This document shows positions 33,764 through 42,947 of a stretch of 64,000 nt of DNA, in pieces. Position numbers and translations under genes: made by a program. The notes beneath the pieces were generated by a model that worked only from the letters and a program-made list of their open reading frames with translations, was not told the origin of the DNA and did no database searches. The stretch spans positions 3,038,001 through 3,102,000 of the forward strand of contig NZ_AP024643.1 in NCBI RefSeq assembly GCF_019977195.1, in the 5' to 3' direction. Source of the stretch: Arthrobacter sp. StoSoilA2. Its GTDB lineage: Bacteria > Actinomycetota > Actinomycetes > Actinomycetales > Micrococcaceae. Every line of letters begins with the position of its first letter. Position 1 is the stretch's first letter.

Positions 33764-34237
33764 ATGGCGGAACGTCTTATTCCCGGTGATGTAGCCCCGG
33801 ACTTCACTCTTCAAGACCAAGATGGCAACAACGTCAGTCTTTCCGACTTCCGTGGACGGAAAGTCATTGTCTACTTTTATCCGGCAGCATCCACCCCCGG
33901 CTGCACCAAGGAGGCCTGTGATTTCCGGGACAACCTCGCGTCCCTCCAGACTTCGGGTTATGAAGTAGTGGGAGTCTCTCCAGATCCGGTGAAAGCACTG
34001 GCCAAGTTTGCGGGGGAAGAACAGCTGACGTTCCGCATACTCTCGGACGCAGAGCATTCGGTGGCCGATGCCTACGGCGCCTGGGGCGAGAAAAAGAATT
34101 ATGGCCGCACCTACATGGGCCTCATCCGTTCCACGATCGTGGTGGATCCGGACGGAAAGGTCCATTTGGCCCAGTACAACGTCAGAGCCACTGGGCACGT
34201 CGCCAAGCTTCGCCGCGACCTCAAACTCGACAAGTAG
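33764..34237 (+). CDS. bcp: Thiol peroxidase, Bcp/PrxQ type peroxiredoxin
   Basis: 157 residues from ATG at 33764, with AAGGAG 6 bases upstream. The peroxidatic Cys47 is in PAASTPGCTKEAC (PxxxTxxC) and the resolving Cys52 is five residues on, as in Escherichia coli Bcp. The conserved Arg is in IRSTIVVDPDGKV. It reduces H2O2 and alkyl hydroperoxides with thioredoxin (family knowledge). A divergent MarR gene lies upstream, and tRNA-Leu begins 63 bases downstream, with its -10 (TACACT) directly after the stop codon. Confidence 0.93.
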   Translation: MAERLIPGDVAPDFTLQDQDGNNVSLSDFRGRKVIVYFYPAASTPGCTKEACDFRDNLASLQTSGYEVVGVSPDPVKALAKFAGEEQLTFRILSDAEHSVADAYGAWGEKKNYGRTYMGLIRSTIVVDPDGKVHLAQYNVRATGHVAKLRRDLKLDK

Positions 34238-34241
34238 CGGG

Positions 34242-34247
34242 TACACT
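34242..34247 (+). promoter_or_regulatory. -10 element of tRNA-Leu
   Basis: TACACT lies 53 bases upstream of tRNA-Leu and 4 bases after the bcp stop. No good -35 is visible at 16-18 bases, so confidence is low. Confidence 0.35.
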
Positions 34248-34300
34248 GGAGGCCGGAAGAAGGCTCCGGTCAGCCCACAGGGCAGTCCAGTGGCCAGCCA

Positions 34301-34382
34301 GCGCGAGTGGTGAAATTGGCAGACACGCAGGATTTAGGTTCCTGTGCCTTCGGGCGTGGGGGTTCAAGTCCCCCCTTGCGCA
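34301..34382 (+). tRNA. tRNA-Leu (TAG)
   Basis: An 82-base class II tRNA with acceptor GCGCGAG pairing with CTTGCGC, anticodon stem-loop CAGGATTTAGGTTCCTG giving TAG, a short variable arm (GCCTTCGGGC), T arm GGTTCAAGTCC and discriminator A. CCA is not encoded. Confidence 0.95.
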
Positions 34383-34455
34383 CAGCAGAGGTAACAACAC
34401 AGCAGTTGGAGCAACACGACAGCAACACAGTGGTGAAGAACCACGGATTCTGAAA

Positions 34456-34500
34456 CGCCCCCGGTTCGCTGAACATTTCATTCGGACCGGGGGTGTTCTT
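34456..34500 (+). terminator. Terminator downstream of tRNA-Leu
   Basis: An imperfect stem with arms ACGCCCCCGGT and ACCGGGGGTGT closes a loop of about 20 bases and is followed by TCTTTCC. It lies about 75 bases after tRNA-Leu. Confidence 0.6.
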
Positions 34501-34625
34501 TCCTCAAGCAGACGGGGACCATGCCCGCAACACGCCTGAACCGGCACCGGGGGCGTTCAACTAGACTGGAATGCGGTCTGGCCGAAGCCGGCCACAGCAC
34601 TTCCGACCGGCTTGAGGGGACAAGA

Positions 34626-36293
34626 GTGGCAAGCAGCAAGATACGGCGGCTGGGAATACTGTTCACGGCAGTCCTCGTGATTTTGGGACTGGCATCATGT
34701 ACCGGAACGCCTGGGCCTGCAGCGTCGTCATCGGCAAGCAGCACGGCAGCTGCGGAGCCGACGGCTACGTTTAATTTCGGTACGGCATCCATGCCGTTGG
34801 GCCTCGACCCTGCAATGACAGCAGATTCGGAGTCATACCGCGTGACCCGCCAGGTCCTTGAGGGACTTGTAGGCGTCGACGGCACCACGGGGCAGACTAC
34901 TGCCCTCCTCGCCACGGAATGGAAAGACAGCAACAACGGGCTGAGCTACGACTTCAAGCTGCGTGAAAAAGTAACCTTCCATGATGGAACGCCGTTTGAT
35001 GCCGCTGCCGTTTGCGCCAACTTCAACCGCTGGTTTACGTTTCCCGCCGACCTGAGGAAGCAAGCGCCCGGGATCTCATTCCAAGGCGTCTTCAAGGCCT
35101 ATTCGGACGAGCCCGTGTTTTCGATCTTCAAGGACTGCAAGGTTGTTTCCGCCAGCAACGTCCAGATCAACCTCACCCGGCCCTTTACAGGTTTCCTGCA
35201 GGCCCTGACGCTTCCCGCCTTTGCCATATCCTCCCCCGCCGCTTTGGAAGGACAGAAGGCCAACGTCCTGGACAAGGCGCAAAATGGCCAGGCGGTGTCC
35301 GCCTACGCCAGCCATCCGGTGGGGACAGGCCCTTACGCATTCACTGCCTGGGACGAACACAAGATCACGTTGACCAGCTATAAGGGCTACTGGGGCAACA
35401 GGGGCCAAATCGCCGTCATCAACTTCATTCCTTACGACCACGCCGAAACGCGCCAGCAAGCGCTCCTGGACGGCAAGATCGACGCCTACGATCTGGTGAC
35501 ATCCGGAACCTTTGATCAACTGGTCAAAAAGGGTGTCCAGATCATCCAGCGTGACCCGTTCTCGGTGATGTACCTCGGCATGAACCAGGCGGTTGCACCC
35601 TTGGACAAGCTGGAAGTCCGCCAAGCCATCGAGATGGCTATTGACAAGGAATCGCTCATCCGCAGGTTCTTCATAGACAACACGGCACAAGCTTCTCAAT
35701 TTGTTCCACCGAAGCTCAGCGGTTTCAACAACAATGCCCCGTCGCTGGGATACAACCCGGAGAAGGCGAAGGAGCTGCTGGAGAAGGCCGGGTACAAAGG
35801 CGAGGAACTGAAGTTCTACTATCCGCTCAACGCCACACGGGCCTACATGCCCACCCCGGAGAAGATCTACGCCGAGATCAGCCGCCAGCTCGTCGCCGTA
35901 GGCATCAATATCAAGCCGGTTCCCGTGGACTGGGAGGATGGCTATCTCCAAAAGGTGCAGTCCCCTGGCGATCACGCCCTGCACCTCCTGGGCTGGAATG
36001 GCTCCTATGCGGACGCTGACAACTTCCTGGGCCCGCTTTTCGGAGAGGCCAGGGGTGAGTTCGGATATACGGATTCGGAAGTTTTCCACAAGATCGAGCG
36101 GGCCCGCGCCCTGCCCGATGGCGATGAGCGCAATACCCAGTACCAGTCCATCAATGCCGAGATAGCGGCCTCCGTACCGGCCGTGCCCATAGCCTTCCCC
36201 ATCTCGGCGCTTGCCCTGTCCGACAAGGTGGAAAGCTATCCCGCTTCACCTGTCCTCAACGAAGTTTTCACAAACGTCCGCTTAAAGCCTTGA
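34626..36293 (+). CDS. Peptide-type ABC substrate-binding lipoprotein (family 5)
   Basis: 555 residues from GTG at 34626, chosen because GAGGGG stands 7 bases upstream and a lipoprotein signal follows (RRLGILFTAVLVILGLASC). The mature part is an SBP_bac_5 protein: TASMPLGLDPAMTADSESYR, YDFKLREKVTFHDGTPFDA, HPVGTGPYAF, RQALLDGKIDAYD, VMYLGMNQAVAPLDKLEVRQAIEMAID. Such proteins bind oligopeptides, dipeptides or nickel/sugars for import. No permease or ATPase gene adjoins it, so it is an orphan binding protein here. It stands upstream of mqo on the same strand but with a 79-base gap. Confidence 0.92.
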   Translation: MASSKIRRLGILFTAVLVILGLASCTGTPGPAASSSASSTAAAEPTATFNFGTASMPLGLDPAMTADSESYRVTRQVLEGLVGVDGTTGQTTALLATEWKDSNNGLSYDFKLREKVTFHDGTPFDAAAVCANFNRWFTFPADLRKQAPGISFQGVFKAYSDEPVFSIFKDCKVVSASNVQINLTRPFTGFLQALTLPAFAISSPAALEGQKANVLDKAQNGQAVSAYASHPVGTGPYAFTAWDEHKITLTSYKGYWGNRGQIAVINFIPYDHAETRQQALLDGKIDAYDLVTSGTFDQLVKKGVQIIQRDPFSVMYLGMNQAVAPLDKLEVRQAIEMAIDKESLIRRFFIDNTAQASQFVPPKLSGFNNNAPSLGYNPEKAKELLEKAGYKGEELKFYYPLNATRAYMPTPEKIYAEISRQLVAVGINIKPVPVDWEDGYLQKVQSPGDHALHLLGWNGSYADADNFLGPLFGEARGEFGYTDSEVFHKIERARALPDGDERNTQYQSINAEIAASVPAVPIAFPISALALSDKVESYPASPVLNEVFTNVRLKP

Positions 36294-36372
36294 CGATTCC
36301 CTGTAATTTCAGTATTGCGTCTGCCCGGGGATATTCTGTGACAGCCAGTGCCGCCGCTAACGGAGATTGATC

Positions 36373-37878
36373 GTGACCTTCATTTCCAAGACTCAACATG
36401 CCGACGTCGTCCTTATTGGCGGCGGAATCATGAGTGCCACCCTTGGTGCGTTCATCAAGCAACTCGAACCCACCTGGACCATCTCCCTCTTTGAACGACT
36501 CGAAGAAGCGGGACTCGAAAGCTCCGGACCATGGAACAACGCCGGCACCGGACATGCTGCGCTGTGTGAGCTTAACTACTCCCCCGCGGCCAAAGACGGC
36601 TCCGTGGATCCTTCCAAGGCCATCCACATCAATGAGCAGTTCCAACTTTCGCGCCAGTTCTGGTCCCATCTGGTGGACAGCAATGTCATTGGCTCCCCCA
36701 AGGGCTTCATCAACAGTGTTCCGCACATGAGCTTCGTCATCGGCGACGATCACGCGAACTTCCTGAAGACCCGGTACGAGGCCCTCAAGCCCAACACGCT
36801 GTTCCGCAGCATGGAATACACCGAGGACCAGGACAAGATCGCCAAGTGGGCACCCCTGATCGTCAAGGGCCGGGACCGCAAGCAGCGCGTTGCCGCCACC
36901 CGCGCGGCGGAAGGCACCGACGTCGATTTCGGCGCCCTGACCCGTGAACTGACCGGCTACCTGCGGGCCACCGGCGCCGAGGTCAACTTTGGCCACGACG
37001 TCACCAACATCCATCGTGCATCAGGTGGCGGTTGGGATCTTTCCCTCAAACACCCCAAGTCAGGTGAGCACGGCCGCATCCACGCCAAGTTCGTCTTCGT
37101 GGGCGCCGGTGGTGGCGCACTGCACCTGCTTCAAGCCTCAGGCATCCCGGAAAGCAAAGGCTATGGCGGATTCCCCGTCTCCGGCCAGTTCTTCCGCTGC
37201 ACGGACGAGTCCATCACCTCCCAGCACAGCGCCAAGGTATATGGCCAGGCGTCCGTTGGCGCCCCACCCATGTCCGTCCCCCACCTGGATACCCGGTTTG
37301 TTGAGGGCAAGCGTTCACTCCTCTTTGGGCCGTACGCTGGTTTCTCCACGAACTTCCTGAAGACCTCCAGCTACCTGGACCTCCCGCTGTCCATCCGCCC
37401 GGGGAATATCATTCCGATGCTGGCGGTGGCCAAGGACAATATGGACCTCACTGCTTACCTCATCAAAGAGGTAGCCAAGCGCCACGAGGCGAAGGTGGAG
37501 TCCTTGCGTGAGTACTATCCCGAGGCCGTTGGCGCTGATTGGGAGCTGATCACTGCAGGCCAGCGCGTCCAGATAATCAAGAAGCACCCGCAAAAGGGCG
37601 GCATACTGCAGTTCGGTACTGAAGTCATCGCGTCCCGCGATGGTTCAATCGGCGCCCTTCTGGGTGCGTCTCCGGGAGCTTCCACGGCTGTTCCGATCAT
37701 GATTGAGCTGCTGCAGAAGACGTTCCCCAAGAACTTCAAGGGTTGGCAGTCCAAGCTCAAGGACATGATGCCGGGCTATGGCGTGAAGCTTAACGAGAAC
37801 CCGGAGCTTGCCGCCGAGCTTGAGGCAAGCACTGCACGGTCGCTGCAACTGGAAGTAGCCAACGCCCTTCAGAGCTAG
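36373..37878 (+). CDS. mqo: Malate:quinone oxidoreductase
   Basis: 501 residues from GTG at 36373, with GGAG 7 bases upstream; a TTG two codons earlier is less likely. It is a peripheral FAD enzyme oxidising malate to oxaloacetate with transfer to quinone, a TCA-cycle step widely used in actinobacteria. FAD motif DVVLIGGGIMSATLG, then GPWNNAGTGHAALCELNY, PHMSFVIG, FVFVGAGGGALHLLQ and LLGASPGASTAVPIMIELL are family hallmarks. Length is typical. Confidence 0.95.
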   Translation: MTFISKTQHADVVLIGGGIMSATLGAFIKQLEPTWTISLFERLEEAGLESSGPWNNAGTGHAALCELNYSPAAKDGSVDPSKAIHINEQFQLSRQFWSHLVDSNVIGSPKGFINSVPHMSFVIGDDHANFLKTRYEALKPNTLFRSMEYTEDQDKIAKWAPLIVKGRDRKQRVAATRAAEGTDVDFGALTRELTGYLRATGAEVNFGHDVTNIHRASGGGWDLSLKHPKSGEHGRIHAKFVFVGAGGGALHLLQASGIPESKGYGGFPVSGQFFRCTDESITSQHSAKVYGQASVGAPPMSVPHLDTRFVEGKRSLLFGPYAGFSTNFLKTSSYLDLPLSIRPGNIIPMLAVAKDNMDLTAYLIKEVAKRHEAKVESLREYYPEAVGADWELITAGQRVQIIKKHPQKGGILQFGTEVIASRDGSIGALLGASPGASTAVPIMIELLQKTFPKNFKGWQSKLKDMMPGYGVKLNENPELAAELEASTARSLQLEVANALQS

Positions 37879-37944
37879 GCCGGCCGGGGCTGCGGCCGGG
37901 TTCCCGTCAGCCGAATTATTCCGTAGATCTCAGGAGACTATGCA

Positions 37945-40900
37945 ATGTTCCGCCTGGCCACGTTGTCCCTGGGAAACCGTGCCCTGATCGCGCTGATCAC
38001 CGTCTTTGCGGCGGTGTTCGGCGTGATCACCATGGGCTCGCTCAAGCAGGAACTTATTCCGTCGATCGAGTTCCCGCAGATCACCGTCATTACCTCCATG
38101 CCGGGCGCTTCTCCCGAAGTGGTGGACAAGCAGCTGAGCAGGCCCCTTGAGACGGCCCTGAACAGCGTCGAGGGACTTGAGTCCACTACCTCCACATCCC
38201 GCAATGGTGTTTCGCAGATCACCATGGTGTTCACGTACGGCTCCAACCTTGACCGTGCACGGAACCAGATCGACCGCGCGATATCCAACGCCAAACGCGT
38301 GCTTCCGGCCGACGTCGAACCTCAATCCATTGCCGGCAACATCAGTGACTTTCCGATCGTGTTCCTGGCTGTCTCCTCTGACAAACCACTCAGCGAACTC
38401 AATGCCGACCTCCAGCGCTTGAGCGTTCCCCGACTGCAAAAAATCGACGGCGTACGCGGCGCCGATCTGACTGGCGGCTCCAAGCAGCACATCCTGATCC
38501 AGCCCCGCCCTGCCGATCTTGCGGCGAAGGGTGCGTCCATCCAGTCGATCAGCAGCGCACTGAAGAACAACGGTGCCCTGGTTCCTGTGGGCACCGTAGA
38601 GGACCAGGGCAAAACCCTGTCCCTGCAGCTGGGCAGCCCGGTTGATTCCCTTGACGTCATTAAGGGCTTGCCGATGTCCGGCGCCAAGGATTCCGCCACC
38701 ATCGGAACTGTGGCTGATGTCAGCATCGAGGACGATCCCGCCACGTCCATCACGCGCACGAATGGCAAGCCAACGCTGGCGCTGTCAGTCACCAAGAAGC
38801 CCGAAGGCGACACTGTGGCAATTTCGCACGCGGTGCGGGACGCACTTGCGCCGATGGAAGCAGAGTTGGGGAACAACGCTGCCTTCACGCCAGTCTTCGA
38901 CCAGGCTCCCTTCATAGAGAAGTCCATCAAGGACCTCACCACCGAAGGGCTCCTTGGCCTGGGATTTGCGGTCGCTGTCATCCTTGTCTTCCTCATGTCC
39001 GTGCGGTCCACGCTGGTTACCGCAGTGTCGATCCCGCTTTCCCTCTTAATTACATTCATCGGCATTTCCGCCACGGGCTACTCGTTGAACATCCTTACTC
39101 TCGGTGCGCTTACCATCGCCATTGGCCGTGTCGTTGATGATTCGATCGTGGTGATCGAGAACATCAAGCGGCACTTAAGTTATGGCGAACACAAGCTGGC
39201 CGCCATCCTGACCTCCATCCGGGAAGTTGCCGGCGCTATCACTGCGTCCACCCTGACCACAGTGGCTGTCTTCCTGCCCATCGCCTTCGTCGGCGACCTC
39301 GCGGGCGAGTTGTTCCGGCCCTTTGCCCTGACGGTAACCATCGCCCTGTTGTCATCACTGCTGGTTTCCCTCACGATCGTTCCAGTCCTGGCTTACTGGT
39401 TCCTTCCTTCGCCCCGCCAGGATGCCGAAGTATCAATCACGCACAACGAGGCTGCTGCGAAGGCCCGGGAGGCCGAGCAGCGCAGCCGGCTCCAGCGGGG
39501 TTACTTGCCTATCCTCGCGAAGACCCAGAAGCACCCCGTCCTTACTTTGTCTGCGGCGGCCTTGGTGCTGGTGGCGACGGTCGCGGTATCGCCGCTGCTT
39601 GCTACGGACCTGCTGGGGAGATCCGGCGAGAACAGCATGACAGTGCGCCAGGTCCTTCCCGCAGGAACGAGCCTGGAGGCCACCAGCGCTGAAGCCACCA
39701 AGGTGGAGGATATGCTCCGGGGCATGGAGGGCATCAAGGACGTCCAGGTGACGTCCGGTAACGCCCAGTCGGGCTTCGCCGCGCTAACGTCAACGGGCTC
39801 CTCCAACTCGACCTTCACGATCGTTACGGACGAGAAAGCGAACCAGAAGAAGCTTCAGGATGATGTCCGCTCCAAGCTCCAGGGTGCAGCGGGCAAGATC
39901 AGTGTGGGTTCCCAGCAGGGCGGATTTGGCACATCATCGACGGTGGACATCACCATCAAGGCCGCCAATTCCGCTGATCTCCAATCTGCAAGTGACACCA
40001 TGGTCAAGGCGATGCAGGACGTACCCGGAAGCACCGAGGTGTCTACCAACCTCGCCGCGAACCAGTCCGTGGTCCAAGTGCGCGTGGATCGTGCGAAGGC
40101 AGTGGCCGCCGGTCTGACGGAGGAGCAGGTGGGGGCTTTGCTGGCGTCGACCGTCAGCCCGGTTCCGGCAGGTACGGTACGCATCGAGACCAACGACTAC
40201 CCCGTCCAGATTGGAAAGGGAACGCGCTTTACCAGCATCGTGGCGGTACGCGCACTGCCACTTCCGACGCCGCGTGGTCCTGTGGCGCTGGAAAGTATCG
40301 CGACCGTGGAACAAGTCGATACGCCGGTGTCCATCACCAGCAGCAACGGCCAGCGGACCGCGAAGGTGACGGTGACGCCGTCGGGGTCCAACCTTGGCAG
40401 CGTCAGCACGGAGGTTCAGAAGCGGTTGGCGTCCGTTGACTTGCCTGCCGGCGTCACTGCCGCGATCGGTGGTGCCACGACGCAGCAGGCAGAGTCCTTC
40501 CGGCAACTTGGCCTGGCTCTCCTGGCCGCGATTGCGATCGTCTACGTGATCATGGTGGCTGCCTTCAAATCGTTGGTGCAGCCGCTGATCCTCCTGGTTT
40601 CTGTCCCCTTCGCCGCGACAGGCGCTGTGGGCTTGCTGTTGGCTACGGGCGTTCCGCTGGGGTTGCCATCGCTGATTGGCATGCTGATGCTTGTTGGCAT
40701 CGTGGTCACCAACGCAATCGTGCTGATCGACCTCATCAACCAGTACCGCAAACCCCACAACGGCACGCCGGGCATGAACGTGGCTGATGCCATTACCCAC
40801 GGTGCCCGTCAGCGCCTGCGTCCCATCTTGATGACGGCGTTGGCGACGGTGTTCGCGCTGACTCCGATGGCCCTGGGCCTCACTGGTGGCGGTGGTTTCA

Positions 40901-41160
40901 TTTCGCAGCCGCTGGCAATCGTCGTGATCGGTGGCCTGGTGTCCTCGACGGCGCTAACACTCATCCTGGTCCCCGTCCTTTACAAGCTGGTGGAGGGACG
41001 CCGGGAGAAAAAACAACTCCTGAAGCAATTGCAACACCGTCCCGAAGTCACACCCGGTCCGGGAAACGGCGGGAACGGCAAGGACGACTTCGCCGATTGG
41101 ACCACTGGAATGGTGCCCCGCGTTACGGGACGCCGGGCGGCAAACAACCCCGCGGAGTAG
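37945..41160 (+). CDS. RND efflux transporter (SwrC/YerP-like)
   Basis: 1071 residues with the AcrB architecture: one N-terminal helix, a large outer domain, a helix bundle around 335-490, a second outer domain and a second bundle around 850-1000. The proton-relay Asp pair is in TM4 (IAIGRVVDDSIVVIEN). In Gram-positive bacteria this family includes SwrC/YerP, which exports lipopeptides and other amphiphiles; there is no outer-membrane channel partner. The C-terminal tail of about 50 residues is charged and soluble. The gene starts 66 bases after mqo. Substrate unknown. Confidence 0.92.
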   Translation: MFRLATLSLGNRALIALITVFAAVFGVITMGSLKQELIPSIEFPQITVITSMPGASPEVVDKQLSRPLETALNSVEGLESTTSTSRNGVSQITMVFTYGSNLDRARNQIDRAISNAKRVLPADVEPQSIAGNISDFPIVFLAVSSDKPLSELNADLQRLSVPRLQKIDGVRGADLTGGSKQHILIQPRPADLAAKGASIQSISSALKNNGALVPVGTVEDQGKTLSLQLGSPVDSLDVIKGLPMSGAKDSATIGTVADVSIEDDPATSITRTNGKPTLALSVTKKPEGDTVAISHAVRDALAPMEAELGNNAAFTPVFDQAPFIEKSIKDLTTEGLLGLGFAVAVILVFLMSVRSTLVTAVSIPLSLLITFIGISATGYSLNILTLGALTIAIGRVVDDSIVVIENIKRHLSYGEHKLAAILTSIREVAGAITASTLTTVAVFLPIAFVGDLAGELFRPFALTVTIALLSSLLVSLTIVPVLAYWFLPSPRQDAEVSITHNEAAAKAREAEQRSRLQRGYLPILAKTQKHPVLTLSAAALVLVATVAVSPLLATDLLGRSGENSMTVRQVLPAGTSLEATSAEATKVEDMLRGMEGIKDVQVTSGNAQSGFAALTSTGSSNSTFTIVTDEKANQKKLQDDVRSKLQGAAGKISVGSQQGGFGTSSTVDITIKAANSADLQSASDTMVKAMQDVPGSTEVSTNLAANQSVVQVRVDRAKAVAAGLTEEQVGALLASTVSPVPAGTVRIETNDYPVQIGKGTRFTSIVAVRALPLPTPRGPVALESIATVEQVDTPVSITSSNGQRTAKVTVTPSGSNLGSVSTEVQKRLASVDLPAGVTAAIGGATTQQAESFRQLGLALLAAIAIVYVIMVAAFKSLVQPLILLVSVPFAATGAVGLLLATGVPLGLPSLIGMLMLVGIVVTNAIVLIDLINQYRKPHNGTPGMNVADAITHGARQRLRPILMTALATVFALTPMALGLTGGGGFISQPLAIVVIGGLVSSTALTLILVPVLYKLVEGRREKKQLLKQLQHRPEVTPGPGNGGNGKDDFADWTTGMVPRVTGRRAANNPAE

Positions 41161-41176
41161 CGCCGCATCACAGCCA

Positions 41177-41205
41177 ACAGGGCCGGGAACAATTCCCGGC
41201 CCTGT
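41177..41205 (+). terminator. Terminator of the RND gene
   Basis: A perfect 13-bp stem (41177-41189 with 41193-41205) with a 3-base loop lies 16 bases after the stop. The tail is only partly T-rich (CCTGTTAC). Confidence 0.75.
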
Positions 41206-41225
41206 CCTGTTACAGGCAGTGATAC

Positions 41226-41254
41226 ATGCAAATGCATCTAGTTTGGGATACACT
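41226..41254 (+). promoter_or_regulatory. Candidate promoter and operator of the LLM-MarR operon
   Basis: ATGCA-AA-TGCAT (41226-41237) is an inverted repeat overlapping the expected -35, and TACACT (41249-41254) is a good -10. The site is upstream of an operon that ends with a MarR regulator, whose family often binds such short palindromes and represses its own operon. Confidence 0.45.
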
Positions 41255-41296
41255 GTTTACAGAGCCCGGGACCACGGGCAGGGAGAAAGGCACATC

Positions 41297-42421
41297 ATGC
41301 AGATCGGCGTATTCAGCGTCAGTGACATCACCACTGACCCCACCACGGGCCGCACGCCCACGGAGAACGAACGCATCAAGGCCTCCGTTGCCATCGCCAA
41401 AAAGGTTGAAGAAATCGGCATGGATGTCTATGCCATTGGCGAGCACCACAACCGGCCCTTCTTCTCATCCTCCCCCACCACCACCCTGGCCTACATCGCA
41501 GCCCAGACCGAGCGGATCACCCTGTCCACGGCCACAACCCTGATCACCACGAATGACCCGGTCAAGATCGCCGAGGACTTCGCGATGCTGCAGCATCTCT
41601 CCGATGGCCGGGTAGATCTGGTGCTTGGGCGCGGGAACACAGCTCCTGTATACCCCTGGTTCGGCAAGAACATCCAGGACGGGATCGAGCTCGCGATCGA
41701 AAATTACAGCCTGCTCCGCAAGTTATGGGATGAGGATACGGTCAATTGGTCAGGCAAGTTCCGCACACCACTGCAGAACTTCACGTCCACACCGCGCCCC
41801 TTGGACGGCGTTGCCCCCTTCGTCTGGCACGGATCAATCCGCACGCCGCAGATCGCCGAAGTAGCTGCCTACTATGGCGACGGCTTCTTCGCCAACAACA
41901 TCTTCTGGCCCAAGGAGCACTACCAGCAGTTGATCGGCCTCTACCGCGAGCGCTACGAGCACTATGGGCACGGCACGGCCGACCAGGCAATCGTGGGATT
42001 GGGTGGCCAGTTCTTCATGAGGAAGAATTCCCAGGACGCCGTCAAGGAGTTCCGTCCGTACTTCGACAACGCACCGGTGTACGGCCACGGCCCTTCCTTG
42101 GAGGACTTCACCTCACAGACTCCCCTGACCGTGGGCAGTCCGCAGGAAGTCATCGAGAAGACGCTCACCTTCCGTGAGTTCTTTGGCGACTACCAGCGGC
42201 AGTTGTTCCTGATCGATCACGCAGGTTTGCCCCTGAAGACCGTACTGGAGCAGCTTGACCTCTTCGGCGAGGAAGTCCTACCCGTGCTCCGCAAGGAATA
42301 TGCTGCCTTGAAGCCGGCCAACGTGCCGGACGCGCCAACGCATGCTTCCCGCGTTGCCGCCGCCATGGAGGCCAGCGTCAACGAGTCTGCTCCAGCTGGA
42401 GCCCCGGGTCAGGAGGCCTGA
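41297..42421 (+). CDS. LLM-class flavin-dependent oxidoreductase
   Basis: 374 residues from ATG at 41297 with GAGAAAGG upstream. It is a luciferase-like monooxygenase fold (MQIGVFSVSDITTDP, IGMDVYAIGEHHNRPFFSSSP, RITLSTATTLITTNDPVKIAEDFAMLQHLSDGRVDLVLGRG). It uses FMNH2 supplied by a reductase, or F420; the substrate is unknown. The FEVG-type HHNRPF loop places it near the CE1758-like group named from Corynebacterium (from memory, tentative). It overlaps the MarR start by one base (TGATG), so the two are coupled. Confidence 0.9.
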   Translation: MQIGVFSVSDITTDPTTGRTPTENERIKASVAIAKKVEEIGMDVYAIGEHHNRPFFSSSPTTTLAYIAAQTERITLSTATTLITTNDPVKIAEDFAMLQHLSDGRVDLVLGRGNTAPVYPWFGKNIQDGIELAIENYSLLRKLWDEDTVNWSGKFRTPLQNFTSTPRPLDGVAPFVWHGSIRTPQIAEVAAYYGDGFFANNIFWPKEHYQQLIGLYRERYEHYGHGTADQAIVGLGGQFFMRKNSQDAVKEFRPYFDNAPVYGHGPSLEDFTSQTPLTVGSPQEVIEKTLTFREFFGDYQRQLFLIDHAGLPLKTVLEQLDLFGEEVLPVLRKEYAALKPANVPDAPTHASRVAAAMEASVNESAPAGAPGQEA

Positions 42422-42897
42422 TGTCCAGCCCTTCGGCGTCATCCGCCGTTCGCCTCGCCGCCGAGACCTGGGAGTCGCTGTTCCGCTCCCAGGTGGCGGT
42501 GATGCGGAAACTTCAATCAGGTCCTGCGTTCAAATCACTGCCCGTGAAGGAGTACGACGTCCTGTTCACGCTCTCGCGATGCCCTTCGGGCCAGCTGCGG
42601 TTGAACGAGATCAATGACAAAGTGCTGCTGAGCCAGTCCAGCCTGAGCCGTTTGGTGGACCGTCTGGAGAAGCGCGGTTTGGTGGAACGGACAACAGCGC
42701 CCGACGACGGTCGTGGAGTGCTGCTGTCCCTGACCGAATCAGGCAGCGAGCTGCAAAAAACAATTGGCCGGGAACACGTGCGTGATATTGCGCAACTCGT
42801 GGGGCCGGCGCTGACTGTGGAGGAGCAGCGCGAGCTGTTGCGGCTGACGGAGAAGCTGCGGGCCTCGGTGGCAGGACACCAGGGGACGCACGGGTAA
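42421..42897 (+). CDS. MarR-family transcriptional regulator
   Basis: 158 residues. The winged helix shows LPVKEYDVLFTLSRCPSG, LRLNEINDKVLLSQSSLSRLVDRLEKRGLVER and the wing RTTAPDDGRGVLLSLTESG. Its ATG overlaps the LLM oxidoreductase stop, making a two-gene operon. It probably represses that operon through a palindromic site near 41226 in response to the oxidoreductase substrate or to a NAD(P)H:flavin load (inference). Confidence 0.9.
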   Translation: MSSPSASSAVRLAAETWESLFRSQVAVMRKLQSGPAFKSLPVKEYDVLFTLSRCPSGQLRLNEINDKVLLSQSSLSRLVDRLEKRGLVERTTAPDDGRGVLLSLTESGSELQKTIGREHVRDIAQLVGPALTVEEQRELLRLTEKLRASVAGHQGTHG

Positions 42898-42947
42898 GCC
42901 TGCCACCCTCCGCCATCCTGCGCAGGTTAATTTCAGCGCAGGTTATC

